This document shows positions 38,598 through 57,711 of a stretch of 64,000 nt of DNA, in pieces (position 1 is the stretch's first letter; each line of letters begins with the position of its first letter). The notes under the pieces were generated by a model. That model saw only the letters and a program-made list of their open reading frames with translations. It was not told the origin of the DNA and searched no databases. This stretch comes from Pseudomonas fluorescens (lineage in GTDB: Bacteria > Pseudomonadota > Gammaproteobacteria > Pseudomonadales > Pseudomonadaceae), in NCBI RefSeq assembly GCF_018614775.1, contig NZ_JAGGOF010000021.1:45025-109024 (forward strand), written 5' to 3'. A program made the position numbers and the translations under genes.

Positions 38598-38789
38598 TCA
38601 CTTACCTGCCTGCTGGTTGAGCACAGTTTTCACGCGAGCGATGTCACGCTTAACTTGCGAGAGCAGATGAGACTGCCCCAACTGGCCAGTTGCTTTCTGC
38701 ATACGCAGATTGAACTGGTCGCGCAGCAGGCCGAGCAGTTGCTCGTTCAGCTGCTGTGCTGATTTTTCACGAAGCTCATTCGCTTTCAT
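38598..38789 (-). CDS. rpmC: 50S ribosomal protein L29
   Basis: 63 residues, [39 protein letters not shown]; two antiparallel helices at the tunnel exit. ATG 38789 overlaps the rplP stop by one base. Confidence 0.96.
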
Positions 38790-39202
38790 CACATCACCGT
38801 CCGTTTAACAAAGGAGGTGGCGAGCGGCAGCTTTGCAGCAGCCAGGGCGAAAGCCTCACGCGCCAGCTCTTCAGAAACACCCTCGATCTCATACAGGACT
38901 TTGCCTGGCTGAATCTGGGCAACCCAGTACTCCACGTTACCCTTACCTTTACCCATCCGAACTTCGAGTGGCTTCTTGGTGACAGGCTTGTCCGGGAATA
39001 CACGGATCCAGATCTTGCCGCCACGTTTTACGTGACGGGTCAGTGCACGACGCGCTGACTCGATCTGACGAGCGGTGAGACGACCACGAGCAACAGACTT
39101 CAGCGCGAACTCGCCGAAGCTGACTTTGCTACCGCGCAATGCCAGGCCACGGTTGTGACCGGTCATTTGCTTGCGGAACTTCGTACGCTTTGGTTGCAAC
39201 AT
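38789..39202 (-). CDS. rplP: 50S ribosomal protein L16
   Basis: 137 residues, [40 protein letters not shown] and [20 protein letters not shown]. Binds near the A site; a target site of some orthosomycin antibiotics. Confidence 0.98.
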
Positions 39203-39214
39203 TTGGCGTACCCC

Positions 39215-39901
39215 TTACTTAGCAGCTTTTTTACGAGGCGCTGGTGCTTGTGGTTTCAGTTCTTCTTGGCGACCACCAATTACTTCGCCTTTGAAGATCC
39301 AAACCTTTACACCGATCACACCGTAGGTGGTGTGAGCTTCGTAGTTGGCATAGTCGATGTCGGCACGCAGGGTGTGCAGTGGCACACGACCTTCGCGATA
39401 CCATTCAGTACGTGCGATTTCAGCACCGCCGAGACGACCGCTCACTTGGATTTTGATGCCTTTGGCACCAATGCGCATGGCGTTCTGTACAGCGCGCTTC
39501 ATAGCGCGACGGAACATGACGCGACGCTCCAGCTGCTGAGCTACGCTCTGCGCAACCAGCATACCGTCGAGCTCCGGCTTGCGGATCTCTTCGATATTGA
39601 TGTGCACAGGCACACCCATTTGCTTGGTCAGGTCCTGACGCAGTTTCTCAACATCTTCACCTTTCTTCCCGATAACGATACCTGGACGAGCGGTGTGGAT
39701 GGTGATACGTGCAGTTTGAGCCGGACGATGGATATCGATACGGCTTACGGACGCGCTTTTTAGTTTGTCTTGGAGATACTCACGCACCTTCAGATCAGCG
39801 AACAAGTAGTCCGCATAAGTCCGACCGTCTGCGTACCAGACGGAGGTGTGCTCCTTGACGATTCCCAGGCGAATGCCAATGGGATGTACTTTCTGACCCA
39901 T
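39215..39901 (-). CDS. rpsC: 30S ribosomal protein S3
   Basis: 228 residues from ATG 39901 ([20 protein letters not shown]). KH domain ([20 protein letters not shown]) and C-domain ([20 protein letters not shown]); the basic tail lines the mRNA entry. The upstream extension to 39985 is a frame artefact. Confidence 0.98.
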
Positions 39902-39914
39902 CTCTTCGACTCCG

Positions 39915-40247
39915 TTACTTGTCAGCAACCTTGACAGTGATATGGCAAGACCGCTTGACGATGCGATCAGCACGGCCTTTGGCACGTGGCATGATGCGCT
40001 TCAGCGAACGCCCTTCGTTGACGAAAACGGTGCTGACCTTCAGGTCATCAACGTCTGCGCCTTCGTTATGCTCGGCGTTGGCTACGGCCGACTCCAGCAC
40101 TTTTTTCATGATCTCGGCGGCTTTCTTACTGCTGAAAGCCAACAGGTTGAGCGCTTCGCCCACCTTCTTCCCGCGGATCTGGTCGGCGACCAAGCGGGCT
40201 TTCTGGGCGGAGATTCGAGCGCCCGACAACTTAGCGGCTACTTCCAT
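39915..40247 (-). CDS. rplV: 50S ribosomal protein L22
   Basis: 110 residues, [20 protein letters not shown], with the beta-hairpin [20 protein letters not shown] that lines the exit tunnel (macrolide region, wild-type looking). Confidence 0.98.
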
Positions 40248-40258
40248 TTCCTTACCCC

Positions 40259-40534
40259 TTAACGCTTGGCTTTCTTGTCAGCCACGTGCCCACGGTATGT
40301 GCGGGTACCGGCGAACTCGCCCAGTTTGTGGCCGACCATGTCTTCGTTCACGAGAACTGGGACGTGCTGGCGACCGTTGTGTACTGCGATGGTCAGACCG
40401 ACCATTTGTGGCAGGATCATCGAACGACGCGACCAGGTTTTAACTGGTTTGCGATCGTTCTTTTCCGCCGCCACTTCGATCTTCTTCAGTAGGTGAAGAT
40501 CAATAAAAGGACCTTTTTTCAGAGAACGTGGCAC
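40259..40534 (-). CDS. rpsS: 30S ribosomal protein S19
   Basis: 91 residues, [20 protein letters not shown] and [20 protein letters not shown]. Sits on the 30S head with S13. Confidence 0.98.
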
Positions 40535-40550
40535 TGTCGTATCCCTCTAT

Positions 40551-41375
40551 TTACTTGCGACGACGGACGATCATTTTGTCGGTACGCTTATTACCACGAG
40601 TCTTCGCGCCCTTAGTCGGGAAGCCCCATGGCGATACCGGATGACGACCACCAGAGGTACGACCTTCACCACCACCATGTGGGTGGTCAACCGGGTTCAT
40701 GGCAACACCACGAACGGTTGGGCGAACGCCACGCCAGCGTTTGGCACCAGCTTTACCCAGCGAACGCAGGCTGTGCTCGGAGTTCGAGACTTCGCCCAGG
40801 GTCGCACGGCATTCAGCCAGGACTTTACGCATCTCACCAGAACGCAGACGCAGGGTCACGTAGACACCTTCACGAGCGATCAGCTGAGCCGAAGCACCAG
40901 CGGAACGAGCGATTTGCGCGCCTTTACCTGGCTTCAATTCGATGCCGTGTACGGTGCTACCAACTGGAATGTTGCGCAGTTGCAGAGCGTTGCCCGGCTT
41001 GATCGGTGCCAGGGCACCTGCGATCAGCTGGTCGCCAGCGCTCACGCCTTTAGGGGCGATGATGTAGCGACGCTCGCCATCTGCATACAGCAGCAGAGCG
41101 ATGTGAGCAGTACGGTTTGGATCGTATTCGATACGCTCGACGGTGGCAGCGATGCCATCCTTGTCGTTGCGACGGAAGTCGACCAGACGATAATGCTGCT
41201 TATGACCACCACCGATGTGACGAGTGGTAATACGGCCATTGTTGTTACGACCACCAGACTTCGATTTTTTCTCGAGCAGCGGTGCGTGAGGAGCGCCTTT
41301 ATGCAGCTCCTGGTTGACCACCTTGACCACAAAACGGCGGCCAGGGGAAGTCGGTTTGCATTTAACGATTGCCAT
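40551..41375 (-). CDS. rplB: 50S ribosomal protein L2
   Basis: 274 residues; [20 protein letters not shown] near the N-terminus and [20 protein letters not shown] (conserved peptidyl-transferase-proximal His) near the C-terminus. One of the most conserved 50S proteins, needed for subunit joining. Confidence 0.98.
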
Positions 41376-41389
41376 GATGCACCCCTTCC

Positions 41390-41689
41390 TTACTCAGCAC
41401 TGCTGCTGAAATCGAGATCTTGGCCTGGCTGAAGGGAGATAACTGCCTTCTTCCAGTCATTACGCTTGCCCAGACCGCGAGCAGTGCGCTTGCTTTTACC
41501 CAGAACGTTCAGGGTAGTCACGCGCTCCACTTTCACGCTGAACAGGCTTTCGACAGCCTTCTTGATTTCCAGCTTGGTTGCGTCGGTCGCAACCTTGAAA
41601 ACGAACTGGCCTTTCTTGTCTGCCAGAACCGTAGCCTTCTCGGAAACGTGCGGGCCAAGCAGAACTTTAAATACGCGTTCCTGGTTCAT
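41390..41689 (-). CDS. rplW: 50S ribosomal protein L23
   Basis: 99 residues, [40 protein letters not shown]. It docks trigger factor and SRP at the tunnel exit. ATG overlaps the rplD stop by 4 bases. Confidence 0.97.
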
Positions 41690-42288
41690 CCCAGCAGCTC
41701 CTCGAATTTCTTCACGGCCGACACGGTGATCAACACCTTGTCGTATGCGATCAGACTGACCGGATCGGAACCTTGGACGTCACGAACATCGACGTGCGGC
41801 AGGTTGCGAGCAGCCAGGTACAGGTTCTGATCAACAGCGTCAGACACGATCAGGACGTCAGTCAGGCCCATGCCATTCAGCTTGTTCAGCAGATCTTTGG
41901 TTTTCGGTGCTTCAACAGCGAAGTCCTGAACCACGACCAGACGATCAGTACGCACCAGCTCAGCAAGGATGGAACGCATTGCTGCGCGATACATCTTCTT
42001 GTTCAGCTTCTGGGAGTGATCCTGAGGACGAGCTGCGAAAGTGGTACCACCGCCACGCCAGATTGGGCTACGAATAGTACCGGCACGAGCACGGCCAGTA
42101 CCTTTCTGACGCCATGGGCGCTTGCCGCCACCGGAAACGTCGGAACGGGTCTTTTGCTGCTTGCTACCTTGACGGCCGCCGGCCATGTAGGCCACGACTG
42201 CTTGGTGAACCAGCGTCTCGTTGAATTCGCCGCCAAATGTCAGTTCGGAAACTTCGATCGCTTGAGCGTCATTTACATTTAATTGCAT
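41686..42288 (-). CDS. rplD: 50S ribosomal protein L4
   Basis: 200 residues, beginning [20 protein letters not shown], with the tunnel loop [24 protein letters not shown]-type region. In E. coli L4 represses the S10 operon through the leader; no long leader is present here (the rpsJ promoter is within 100 bases). Confidence 0.97.
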
Positions 42289-42300
42289 GTCAGCTTCCCC

Positions 42301-42936
42301 TTAACCGCGAGCCTTGGCTGCTGGACGTACAACCAAGTTGCCGCCAGTAGCGCCAGGAACAGCACCCTTGACCAACAACAGATTGCGTTCAGCGTCCACG
42401 CGCACTACTTCGAGGGACTGCACGGTCACGCGCTCAGCGCCCATATGACCGGACATTTTTTTGCCCTTGAATACACGACCAGGAGTCTGGCACTGGCCGA
42501 TAGAGCCTGGAACGCGGTGGGATACGGAGTTACCGTGGGTGTTATCTTGCCCGCGGAAGTTCCAACGCTTGATCGTACCCTGGAAGCCTTTACCCTTGGA
42601 CTGACCGGTTACATCAACCAGTTGGCCAGCGGCGAAGATTTCAGCGTTGATCAGATCGCCGGCCTGGTACTCGCCTTCTTCAAGACGGAATTCCATTACG
42701 GTACGACCAGCGGCAACGTTCGCCTTGGCGAAGTGGCCAGCTTGAGCAGCTGTTACACGCGAAGCGCGACGCTCGCCGACAGTGACTTGCACTGCACGAT
42801 AGCCATCGGTCTCTTCAGTTTTGAACTGGGTGACGCGATTCGGCTCGATCTCAATGACCGTGACCGGAATGGAGACACCTTCTTCGGTGAAAATGCGAGT
42901 CATACCGCATTTACGACCGACTACACCAATAGTCAT
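42301..42936 (-). CDS. rplC: 50S ribosomal protein L3
   Basis: 211 residues from ATG 42936 ([20 protein letters not shown]). Contains [20 protein letters not shown], whose Gln is the conserved methylation region of PrmB. An 80-base gap separates it from rpsJ. Confidence 0.97.
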   Translation of the reverse strand: MTIGVVGRKCGMTRIFTEEGVSIPVTVIEIEPNRVTQFKTEETDGYRAVQVTVGERRASRVTAAQAGHFAKANVAAGRTVMEFRLEEGEYQAGDLINAEIFAAGQLVDVTGQSKGKGFQGTIKRWNFRGQDNTHGNSVSHRVPGSIGQCQTPGRVFKGKKMSGHMGAERVTVQSLEVVRVDAERNLLLVKGAVPGATGGNLVVRPAAKARG

Positions 42937-43016
42937 GTTGTAAACCTCATGAGTGTACGGGGCTTTCACCCGCTATGGCCGCCCATTTCAGAGCGTTACA
43001 CGACTAAGACCGAGTC

Positions 43017-43328
43017 TTAGCCGAGGCTGATCTGCACTTCCACACCGGCCGCAAGATCAAGCTTCATAAGAGCATCAACGGTTTTATCCGTTGGCTGGAC
43101 GATGTCCAGTACGCGCTTATGAGTACGGATCTCGTACTGGTCACGCGCGTCTTTGTTGACGTGCGGGGAGACCAGAACGGTGAACCGCTCTTTACGGGTA
43201 GGCAGTGGAATTGGACCACGCACTTGAGCACCAGTACGTTTCGCGGTTTCCACGATTTCCTGGGTGGATTGGTCGATCAGGCGATGGTCAAAAGCCTTCA
43301 ACCTGATACGGATTTGCTGATTTTGCAT
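43017..43328 (-). CDS. rpsJ: 30S ribosomal protein S10 (NusE)
   Basis: 103 residues, [40 protein letters not shown]. Both a 30S head protein and the NusE antitermination factor that links NusG (58956) to the ribosome. First gene after its own promoter at 43391-43419. Confidence 0.98.
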
Positions 43329-43390
43329 TGGATTTCAGACTCCGGCTGCTATTCCCACCGGGCGCAATACGCCCGTTAAAAGGAGGCGCA

Positions 43391-43419
43391 ATTCTATAGA
43401 CGCCCCCGATAGGTGTCAA
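43391..43419 (-). promoter_or_regulatory. S10 operon promoter
   Basis: Minus-strand -35 TTGACA (43419-43414), 17-base spacer, -10 TAGAAT (43396-43391), discriminator TGCGCC. A near-consensus sigma-70 promoter placed 6 bases after the tuf terminator U tract. Confidence 0.85.
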
Positions 43420-43425
43420 CCCAAT

Positions 43426-43455
43426 AAAAAAGCCCCCGCTAAGCGGGGGCTTTTT
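43426..43455 (-). terminator. Terminator of the str operon (after tuf)
   Basis: AAAAAGCCCCCGC-TTA-GCGGGGGCTTTTTT on the minus strand; an 8-pair GC stem with extended A/U arms, 30 bases past the tuf stop. Strong and symmetric. Confidence 0.93.
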
Positions 43456-43485
43456 CAACTCATCAAAGTCGACTCAAAAAACAGC

Positions 43486-44679
43486 TTACTCGATGATTTT
43501 GGCTACGACACCAGCGCCGACGGTACGACCGCCTTCACGAATGGCGAAACGCAGACCGTCTTCCATTGCGATGGTCTTGATCAGGGTGACAACCATTTTG
43601 ATGTTGTCGCCTGGCATTACCATTTCAACGCCTTCCGGCAGTTCGCAGTTACCGGTCACGTCAGTGGTCCGGAAGTAGAACTGTGGACGGTAGCCTTTGA
43701 AGAACGGAGTGTGACGGCCGCCTTCTTCTTTGCTCAGAACGTACACTTCAGCTTCGAACTTGGTGTGCGGCTTGACCGAACCCGGCTTGACCAGAACCTG
43801 GCCACGCTCAACGTCGTCACGCTTGGTACCACGCAGCAGAACGCCGCAGTTCTCGCCAGCACGACCTTCGTCGAGCAGCTTACGGAACATTTCAACACCG
43901 GTGCAGGTGGTGACAGTGGTGTCACGCAGACCTACGATTTCCAGCGGATCCTGAACCTTGACGATACCGCGCTCGATACGACCAGTTACAACAGTACCGC
44001 GACCCGAGATCGAGAATACGTCTTCGATCGGCATCAGGAACGGCTTGTCGATAACACGAACTGGCTCTGGGATGTAGCTGTCCAGAGTTTCCACCAGCTT
44101 CTTGACAGCAGTGGTGCCCATTTCGTTGTCGTCTTGGCCGTTCAGAGCCATCAGAGCCGAACCGATGATGATTGGAGTGTCATCACCTGGGAAGTCGTAA
44201 GTGCTCAGCAGGTCGCGCACTTCCATCTCAACCAGTTCCAGCAGCTCAGCGTCGTCAACCATGTCAGCCTTGTTCAGGAAGACAACGATGTACGGAACGC
44301 CTACCTGACGGGACAGCAGGATGTGCTCACGGGTTTGTGGCATCGGACCATCAGCGGCCGAGCAAACCAGGATCGCGCCGTCCATCTGGGCAGCACCGGT
44401 GATCATGTTCTTCACGTAGTCAGCGTGACCTGGGCAGTCAACGTGAGCGTAGTGACGGATCGAAGAGTTGTACTCAACGTGCGCGGTGTTGATGGTGATA
44501 CCACGAGCCTTTTCTTCCGGAGCGCTGTCGATTTTGTCGAAAGCAACAACGGCCGAACCGAAAACTTCGGAGCAGACGCGAGTCAGAGCAGCAGTCAGAG
44601 TGGTTTTACCGTGGTCAACGTGACCAATGGTGCCAACGTTGACGTGCGGTAGGGAACGATCAAATTTTTCTTTAGCCAC
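43486..44679 (-). CDS. tuf: Elongation factor Tu (str operon copy)
   Basis: 397 residues: G1 [10 protein letters not shown]3 DCPGHADY, G4 NKADM, G5 SAL. Delivers aminoacyl-tRNA to the ribosome. It is last in the rpsL-rpsG-fusA-tuf operon, followed by a terminator. It differs from the other copy (60041) at 23 residues, for example Asp7/Ser9/Leu10 against Glu/Asn/Lys, and Asp244-Pro245-Leu246 against Glu-Glu-Val. Residues 75-206 are identical in the two proteins. Confidence 0.98.
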   Translation of the reverse strand: MAKEKFDRSLPHVNVGTIGHVDHGKTTLTAALTRVCSEVFGSAVVAFDKIDSAPEEKARGITINTAHVEYNSSIRHYAHVDCPGHADYVKNMITGAAQMDGAILVCSAADGPMPQTREHILLSRQVGVPYIVVFLNKADMVDDAELLELVEMEVRDLLSTYDFPGDDTPIIIGSALMALNGQDDNEMGTTAVKKLVETLDSYIPEPVRVIDKPFLMPIEDVFSISGRGTVVTGRIERGIVKVQDPLEIVGLRDTTVTTCTGVEMFRKLLDEGRAGENCGVLLRGTKRDDVERGQVLVKPGSVKPHTKFEAEVYVLSKEEGGRHTPFFKGYRPQFYFRTTDVTGNCELPEGVEMVMPGDNIKMVVTLIKTIAMEDGLRFAIREGGRTVGAGVVAKIIE

Positions 44680-44710
44680 GACAATTAACTCCTAGCCTAA
44701 AGGGGCTGAA

Positions 44711-46816
44711 TCAGCCTTGTTTTTTGGTAACAGTTTCGACGATATGCGACGGAGCTGTATTGTATTTTTTGAATTCCATGGAGTAGCTTGCGCGCCCCTG
44801 AGACATGGAACGAACGTCGGTTGCGTAACCGAACATCTCGCCCAACGGAACCTCGGCACGAATAACCTTGCCGGAAACCGTATCTTCCATACCCAGAATC
44901 ATGCCACGACGACGGTTAAGGTCGCCCATGACATCACCCATGTAGTCTTCAGGCGTAACGACTTCTACCGCCATGATCGGCTCGAGCAACTCACCACCGC
45001 CCTTCTGGGCCAGTTGCTTGGTCGCCATGGAAGCAGCCACCTTGAACGCCATCTCGTTGGAGTCGACGTCGTGGTAAGAACCGTCGAACACGGTCGCCTT
45101 CAGGCCGATCAGCGGATAGCCGGCAACAACGCCGTTCTTCATCTGCTCTTCGATACCTTTCTGGATCGCCGGGATGTATTCCTTGGGAACCACACCGCCT
45201 ACGACTTCGTTCACGAATTGCAGACCTTCCTGACCTTCGTCAGCAGGCGCAAAACGGATCCAGCAGTGGCCGAACTGACCACGACCGCCGGACTGGCGAA
45301 CGAACTTGCCTTCGATTTCACAGTTCTTCGTGATGCGCTCACGATAGGAAACCTGAGGCTTGCCGATGTTGGCTTCGACGTTGAACTCACGGCGCATCCG
45401 GTCAACCAGGATGTCCAGGTGCAGCTCGCCCATGCCAGAGATGATCGTTTGACCAGTCTCTTCATCAGTCTTGACGCGGAAAGACGGGTCTTCCTGAGCA
45501 AGCTTGCCCAGAGCGATACCCATTTTTTCCTGGTCATCCTTGGTTTTTGGCTCAACGGCAACCGAAATAACCGGCTCCGGGAAGTCCATGCGAACCAGGA
45601 TGATTGGCTTGTCAGCGTTGCACAAGGTTTCACCCGTGGTGACATCCTTCATGCCGATCAAGGCCGCGATGTCGCCAGCGCGTACTTCCTTGATTTCTTC
45701 GCGGGCGTTTGCGTGCATCTGCACCATACGACCCACGCGCTCTTTCTTGCCTTTTACCGAGTTGATCACGCCGTCGCCGGAGGCCAACACGCCCGAGTAA
45801 ACGCGGACAAAGGTCAAGGTACCCACGAATGGGTCGGTAGCGATCTTGAATGCCAAGGCCGCGAACGGCTCGTCGTCACTTGCGTGACGCTCCATTTCCT
45901 CTTCCTCGTTATCCGGGTTGGAACCCTTGATAGCAGGAATGTCGGTTGGAGCCGGCAGGAAGTCGATAACGGCGTCGAGAACCAGGGGAACACCCTTGTT
46001 CTTGAAGGAGGAGCCGCAAACAGCAAGAACGATCTCACCAGCGATAGTACGCTGACGCAGGGCGGCCTTGATTTCCTCGTTGGTGAGTTCTTCACCCTCG
46101 AGGTATTTGTTCATCAGCTCTTCATTGGCTTCAGCCGCAGCCTCGACCATGTTGCTGCGCCATTGCTCGGCTTCTTCCAACAGTTCGGCAGGAATGTCCT
46201 TGCGAACAGGGACCATGCCCTTGTCCGAGTCATTCCAGTAGACCGCTTGCATGTTGATCAGGTCGATCTGGCCCTGGAAGTTGTCTTCCGAGCCGATCGC
46301 GAGCTGGATAGGCACCGGAGTGTGACCCAGACGCTGCTTGATCTGAGCGATCACGCGCAGGAAGTTGGCACCAGCACGGTCCATCTTGTTTACATAAACA
46401 AGACGTGGAACGCCGTATTTGTTGGCCTGACGCCATACGGTTTCCGACTGAGGCTCAACACCCGAAGTACCACAGAACACAACGACAGCGCCGTCGAGTA
46501 CGCGCAGGGAACGCTCAACTTCAATGGTGAAGTCTACGTGGCCCGGGGTATCGATAACGTTGAAGCGATGCTCGTGCGCGTACTGCTTCTCGGAACCTTT
46601 CCAGAAGGCGGTGATAGCAGCAGAAGTAATGGTAATACCACGCTCCTGCTCCTGCACCATCCAGTCTGTGGTCGCGGCGCCGTCATGCACCTCGCCCATT
46701 TTGTGACTTTTGCCGGTGTAAAAAAGGACGCGCTCGGTGGTGGTGGTTTTACCCGCATCCACGTGAGCGACGATACCGATGTTACGGTAGCGATTAATCG
46801 GTGTAGTACGAGCCAT
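44711..46816 (-). CDS. fusA: Elongation factor G
   Basis: 701 residues with G1 [10 protein letters not shown]3 DTPGHVDF, G4 NKMDR and the C-terminal domains ([20 protein letters not shown]). Catalyses translocation and, with RRF, ribosome recycling. 31 bases before tuf and 30 after rpsG. Confidence 0.98.
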   Translation of the reverse strand: MARTTPINRYRNIGIVAHVDAGKTTTTERVLFYTGKSHKMGEVHDGAATTDWMVQEQERGITITSAAITAFWKGSEKQYAHEHRFNVIDTPGHVDFTIEVERSLRVLDGAVVVFCGTSGVEPQSETVWRQANKYGVPRLVYVNKMDRAGANFLRVIAQIKQRLGHTPVPIQLAIGSEDNFQGQIDLINMQAVYWNDSDKGMVPVRKDIPAELLEEAEQWRSNMVEAAAEANEELMNKYLEGEELTNEEIKAALRQRTIAGEIVLAVCGSSFKNKGVPLVLDAVIDFLPAPTDIPAIKGSNPDNEEEEMERHASDDEPFAALAFKIATDPFVGTLTFVRVYSGVLASGDGVINSVKGKKERVGRMVQMHANAREEIKEVRAGDIAALIGMKDVTTGETLCNADKPIILVRMDFPEPVISVAVEPKTKDDQEKMGIALGKLAQEDPSFRVKTDEETGQTIISGMGELHLDILVDRMRREFNVEANIGKPQVSYRERITKNCEIEGKFVRQSGGRGQFGHCWIRFAPADEGQEGLQFVNEVVGGVVPKEYIPAIQKGIEEQMKNGVVAGYPLIGLKATVFDGSYHDVDSNEMAFKVAASMATKQLAQKGGGELLEPIMAVEVVTPEDYMGDVMGDLNRRRGMILGMEDTVSGKVIRAEVPLGEMFGYATDVRSMSQGRASYSMEFKKYNTAPSHIVETVTKKQG

Positions 46817-46846
46817 AAAGCCCTCGCAAATTGAGTGACGCTAGAA

Positions 46847-47317
46847 TTAGAAGCGGTAGTGCGAGAAAGCCTTGTTGGCTTCAGCCATACGGTGCACGTC
46901 TTCACGCTTCTTAACTGCAGCACCTTTACCTTCAGCAGCGTCCAACAGTTCACCAGCCAAACGCAGAGCCATGGACTTCTCGCCGCGCTTGCGGGCGAAG
47001 TCTACCAGCCAGCGCATTGCCAGGGCGTTACGACGGGACGGACGAACCTCGACCGGAACCTGGTAAGTAGCACCGCCTACACGGCGCGACTTCACTTCGA
47101 CCAGCGGAGCGATGGCGTCGAGAGCTTTCTCGAAGATTTCCAGGGGATCGCTGTTCTTGCGTTCCTTAACTTTGTCCAGTGCGCCATAAACGATACGCTC
47201 GGCAACGGCTTTCTTGCCGCTTTCCATTACGTGGTTCATGAACTTGGCGAGAATCTGGCTTCCGTATTTCGGATCGTCCAGAATCTCACGTTTGGCTGCT
47301 ACGCGACGTCTTGGCAT
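46847..47317 (-). CDS. rpsG: 30S ribosomal protein S7
   Basis: 156 residues, [20 protein letters not shown], and [20 protein letters not shown]. Primary binder of the 3' major 16S domain. In E. coli S7 is the str operon repressor, acting in the rpsL-rpsG gap; here that gap is 104 bases (47318-47421) with no obvious hairpin-U tract. Confidence 0.98.
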   Translation of the reverse strand: MPRRRVAAKREILDDPKYGSQILAKFMNHVMESGKKAVAERIVYGALDKVKERKNSDPLEIFEKALDAIAPLVEVKSRRVGGATYQVPVEVRPSRRNALAMRWLVDFARKRGEKSMALRLAGELLDAAEGKGAAVKKREDVHRMAEANKAFSHYRF

Positions 47318-47421
47318 TGATAAGCCCTCAAACGGTCTTCAGGTTAGCCCGGGACAGCTGATGCGTGCCCGACCTTACTCTTATCGACTCAATAAAATTA
47401 AAAACTGCAAAAAACGGCCGA

Positions 47422-47793
47422 TTATTTCGGACGCTTGGTACCGTATTTCGAACGACCCTGGTTACGACCTTTAACGCCGGAAGTATCCAAAGAACCGCGA
47501 ACGGTGTGGTAACGAACACCTGGCAAGTCTTTTACACGACCGCCGCGGATCAGTACCACGCTGTGCTCTTGCAGGTTGTGGCCTTCACCGCCGATGTACG
47601 AGGAAACCTCGAAACCGTTGGTCAGGCGCACACGGCATACTTTACGCAGTGCCGAGTTAGGTTTTTTCGGCGTGGTGGTATACACACGGGTGCATACGCC
47701 ACGACGTTGCGGGCAGTTCTGCAGCGCAGGCACGTCGGATTTCTCGACGATACGCTTACGCGGCTGACGTACCAGCTGGTTGATAGTTGCCAT
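47422..47793 (-). CDS. rpsL: 30S ribosomal protein S12
   Basis: 123 residues, [34 protein letters not shown] has the wild-type Lys of streptomycin-sensitive S12, and [15 protein letters not shown] holds the second Lys and the Asp that RimO modifies. First gene of the str operon, promoter at 47885-47913. Confidence 0.98.
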
Positions 47794-47884
47794 CTACTAG
47801 CTCCACTGTTGTCTTGCGACGCTATTGTCTTGCAAGAAAAGCAAAATGGCAGGAACGAATTCCCGCCAAATTTAGGGGATCAAG

Positions 47885-47913
47885 AGTCTAAAGAGGATCT
47901 CGCCCCCAGTCAA
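47885..47913 (-). promoter_or_regulatory. str operon promoter (rpsL)
   Basis: Minus-strand -35 TTGACT (47913-47908), 17-base spacer, -10 TAGACT (47890-47885); the start is near 47878, leaving a leader of about 85 bases before the rpsL ATG. Confidence 0.7.
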
Positions 47914-47943
47914 GGCAAGGCCCCGACCTCCCCGCCCGCCGGA

Positions 47944-47970
47944 TCTCGACAATTTGTCTCGATCCGCCGG
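47944..47970 (-). terminator. Imperfect hairpin after rpoC
   Basis: CGGATC ... GATCCG arms enclosing an inner GAC-AATTT-GTC stem. No U tract follows, so termination is uncertain; it separates the rpoC stop (48010) from the str promoter. Confidence 0.35.
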
Positions 47971-48009
47971 AAGAGGCGACCAGGGCCAGGCACTCAATTA
48001 CCGCAGAAC

Positions 48010-52209
<4,200 letters not shown>

Positions 52210-52273
52210 GGCCTTTCCTCCTGGCGGAGCAGAGAGCGGGCGAAACAGCCCCGCTCTCGATTCGCGTCACGTG

Positions 52274-56347
<4,074 letters not shown>

Positions 56348-56492
56348 CAGCGTTCCCCAGCTTGGTCACCTGCTTGTTTGGCCCCTCCCGACGGGAGCAG
56401 CCAGAAAATCGTGCAAACCCCATGGTTTGCGCCACCACATCGGGTGGTTACAGCTCGTTATCAGCACCAACCCAGTCGGCTGCCAATAACGG

Positions 56493-56521
56493 AAAAAGGC
56501 CGGTGGCAAGAGCCACCAGCC
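56493..56521 (-). terminator. Attenuator between rplL and rpoB
   Basis: Minus-strand GGCTGGTGGC-TCTT-GCCACCGGCC then TTTTTCC: a 10-pair stem (one G-U) with five U. It is 47 bases past rplL and 146 before rpoB, the position of the known partial terminator that lowers rpoBC below ribosomal proteins. Confidence 0.75.
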
Positions 56522-56567
56522 ATCAGCCTGTCGCTTAACGCTCGGGCTGGAGACGCAAAGTCGATGC

Positions 56568-56933
56568 TTACTTCAGCTCGACTTTAGCGCCTGCTTCTTC
56601 CAGAGTGGCCTTGGCTTTGTCAGCTGCGTCTTTGGCAACAGCTTCCAGAACCATGGCAGGAGCGCCGTCAACTACAGCCTTGGCTTCTTTCAGGCCCAGA
56701 CCGGTCAGTTCACGTACTGCCTTGATCACGTTTACTTTCTTCTCGCCAGCTTCGGTCAGCATGACGTTGAATTCGGTTTGCTCTTCAGCAACGGCAACAG
56801 CAGCAGCTGGACCGGCGGAAGCAGCAGCAGCAGAAACGCCGAATTTTTCTTCGAAAGCTTTGATCAGCTCAACAACCTGCAGGACGGACATTTCAGCTAC
56901 GGCGTTGAGGATATCGTCTTGAGAGATAGACAT
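56568..56933 (-). CDS. rplL: 50S ribosomal protein L7/L12
   Basis: 121 residues: N-terminal dimer domain ([20 protein letters not shown]), Ala-rich hinge ([18 protein letters not shown]) and C-domain ([20 protein letters not shown]) that recruits GTPase factors. Several copies bind one L10. Confidence 0.98.
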   Translation of the reverse strand: MSISQDDILNAVAEMSVLQVVELIKAFEEKFGVSAAAASAGPAAAVAVAEEQTEFNVMLTEAGEKKVNVIKAVRELTGLGLKEAKAVVDGAPAMVLEAVAKDAADKAKATLEEAGAKVELK

Positions 56934-57011
56934 GACTCTAATTCCTAAATTGGGGGACGGCCTACGCGGCCATCGAAATAAACAAAAAAGCGCGAGAGAA
57001 AATGCTCAGCC

Positions 57012-57512
57012 TTAGGCTGCGGCAGCTTCTTTTTGCTCGCGAACTGCAGCCAGAATACGAGCCAGCTTGCTGGTAGCGCCTTGAATCACGCTCATCAGCT
57101 GCGAAATGGCTTCGTCGCGGGTCGGCAGTGTTGCCAGTACATCGATCTGATTAGCTGCGAGGAACTTGCCCTCGAACGCAGCTGCCTTGATCTCGAACTT
57201 GTCCTGACCCTTGGCGAATTCCTTGAACAAACGGGCAGCAGCGCCTGGATGATCCTTGGAGAACGCGATCAGGGTCGGGCCAGTGAACACGTCGTTGAGG
57301 ACACTGTATTCAGTGTCAGCAACAGCGCGCTTGAGCAGGGTGTTACGTACGACACGTACATAAACGCCAGCTTCACGAGCCTCTTTACGGAGTCCGGTCA
57401 TTGCGCCTACTGTTACGCCACGGGCATCAGCCACGACAGCGGACAGGGCAGCTTTGGCAGCCTCGTTGACTTCAGCGACGATGGCCTTCTTGTCTTCGAG
57501 ATTAATTGCCAC
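57012..57512 (-). CDS. rplJ: 50S ribosomal protein L10
   Basis: 166 residues starting at GTG 57512 ([20 protein letters not shown]) with AGGAG 8 bases upstream. Ala-rich C-terminal helix binds L7/L12 dimers. The 199-base gap upstream to rplA may hold the L10 autoregulatory leader. Confidence 0.97.
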   Translation of the reverse strand: MAINLEDKKAIVAEVNEAAKAALSAVVADARGVTVGAMTGLRKEAREAGVYVRVVRNTLLKRAVADTEYSVLNDVFTGPTLIAFSKDHPGAAARLFKEFAKGQDKFEIKAAAFEGKFLAANQIDVLATLPTRDEAISQLMSVIQGATSKLARILAAVREQKEAAAA

Positions 57513-57539
57513 GGGTTTAACTCCTGCTTGTTACCGTTT

Positions 57540-57703
57540 CATCCGATCGAAACCGAATGTCGTTTTGGTGTCTGATTCGGTAAGGAACCGGGAGCACCAT
57601 CTGCGTAGGCTTGTGGTTTAAGACTTGCGTCGCCTACGGTCTTGGATAGCCCCCGCCAGGCAGGGACCCCAATTTTTTTGATTGGCGCAATGACTCGCGC
57701 CAA
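57540..57703 (-). promoter_or_regulatory. Probable rplJ leader (L10 autoregulation)
   Basis: The long rplA-rplJ gap contains a stem TTGGCGC/GCGCCAA (57682-57703), a GC-rich segment CCCTGCCTGGCGGGGG, and AAGACCGTAGGC / GCCTACGC complementary arms (minus strand) near 57600-57640. Such long structured leaders before rplJ bind L10-L7/L12 in other bacteria. The precise fold was not verified. Confidence 0.4.
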
Positions 57704-57711
57704 CCTGAGTC

